Origin: Paracoccus salsus
GTDB taxonomy: Bacteria; Pseudomonadota; Alphaproteobacteria; Rhodobacterales; Rhodobacteraceae
NCBI RefSeq assembly: GCF_021556615.1
Contig: NZ_JAKGGD010000003.1
Coordinates: 310,001-374,000, forward strand
Length of the DNA stretch: 64,000 nt
Direction: 5' to 3'
The translations under genes were made by a program, and so were the position numbers. Positions 63,759 through 64,000 of this stretch are shown here, piece after piece. The notes under the pieces are model-generated. The model did no database searches and was not told the origin of the DNA. It saw only the letters and a list, made by a program, of their open reading frames with translations. Positions within the stretch are counted from its first letter, which is position 1; each line of letters opens with the position of its first letter.

Positions 63759-64000
63759 TCAGCGCGGTGCCAGCCGGCTTCCGGGGATCGCGGCGTTCCG
63801 CAGGATCAGGCCCAGATAGTCGGCGGTGGAACGGAACCCGATCAGTCGCATTCCGCCCTCGATCCGCCAGAGCGCGACCGCCGTCTGCGCGGCGCGCGAC
63901 CGGCGCAGACCGTCAGATGGCAGCGCGTCCAGATCGGCCGGGCTCAGCTTCGCGATCACGTCCCCGGCGTGCGGCCCAAGCACATCGAAGACCGCGCGCG
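63759..64000 (-). CDS. 3' end of an unidentified gene (partial)
   Basis: The frame is open to the right edge and ends at 63759, giving the last 79 residues or so. Landmarks are HAGDVIAKLSPADLDALPSD, RAAQTAVALWRIEGGMRLIG and STADYLGLILRNAAIPG. The hydrophobic/charged pattern looks like real coding sequence with an alpha/beta fold. I do not recognise the family. The start lies outside the window. Confidence 0.5.
   Translation of the reverse strand, partial: RAVFDVLGPHAGDVIAKLSPADLDALPSDGLRRSRAAQTAVALWRIEGGMRLIGFRSTADYLGLILRNAAIPGSRLAPR

Overview
This window is a GC-rich, gene-dense chromosomal segment from an alphaproteobacterium of the Rhodobacterales, most likely Paracoccus or a close relative. 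The evidence is the combination of GcrA, a short single-domain HPr kinase in an hprK-rapZ-EIIA-HPr operon, the hemD-mic60-hemY cluster, DUF4170-waaA-lpxK, and a Paracoccus-type sox cluster. I could run no database search, so names rest on motifs and gene order that I recognise.

Layout. 1-3.5 kb: the end of an unknown gene, a DUF2852 gene, a TetR regulator and the regulatory PTS operon hprK-rapZ-EIIA-ptsH. 3.7-7.1 kb: pckA, then, facing it, an HprK-like kinase/PqqD fusion with a Tat-leader Gly/Ser/Arg repeat protein, the most unusual locus here. 7.2-17.8 kb: argD-GNAT-argF, a lone ABC-2 permease, gcrA, nudC, metG, arginase and a large katE catalase. 17.9-19.9 kb: tRNA-Leu, an intact IS256-type element with target duplication, and tRNA-Thr. 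20-24.3 kb: hemD, a Mic60/mitofilin homologue with repeat blocks, and hemY. 24.3-31.8 kb: tsaD-gpsA-YciI-EVE with a triplicated gene end, then DUF4170-waaA-lpxK, a small peptide, an XpaC-like protein and truA. 31.8-40.5 kb: a sugar transferase, a universal stress protein, an Nfu protein, tsaB-rimI, and a nucleoside uptake operon (BMP protein, ABC transporter, purine nucleoside phosphorylase). 40.4-48.5 kb: a truncated dienelactone hydrolase, mnmH, an L,D-transpeptidase, copper handling (copA, PCuAC chaperone), cutA, rpmB and ada. 48.5-57 kb: meaB and a compact sox cluster, soxXYZABCD, divergent from soxS-soxR. 57-64 kb: serS, a membrane protein, a YfgM-like protein-bamB-der, sodB, and the end of an unknown gene.

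How they work together. The PTS proteins probably sense carbon and energy state rather than import sugar, next to the gluconeogenic entry enzyme PckA. SoxXYZABCD can oxidise thiosulfate in the periplasm under the ArsR-type repressor SoxR, with SoxS as reductant. The cluster lacks soxVW and soxEFGH, so electron delivery to the carrier must come from elsewhere. The nucleoside operon couples import to phosphorolysis. KatE, SodB, Ada, the stress protein and copper export form a stress-defence complement, and katE and the Tat/kinase locus both have possible EcfG-type promoters.

The best candidate for an undescribed system is 5360-7123: a kinase domain fused to a PqqD peptide-recognition domain, translationally coupled to a Tat-exported Ser-rich repeat substrate. 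It could be a phospho-RiPP or a phosphorylated surface-protein system.
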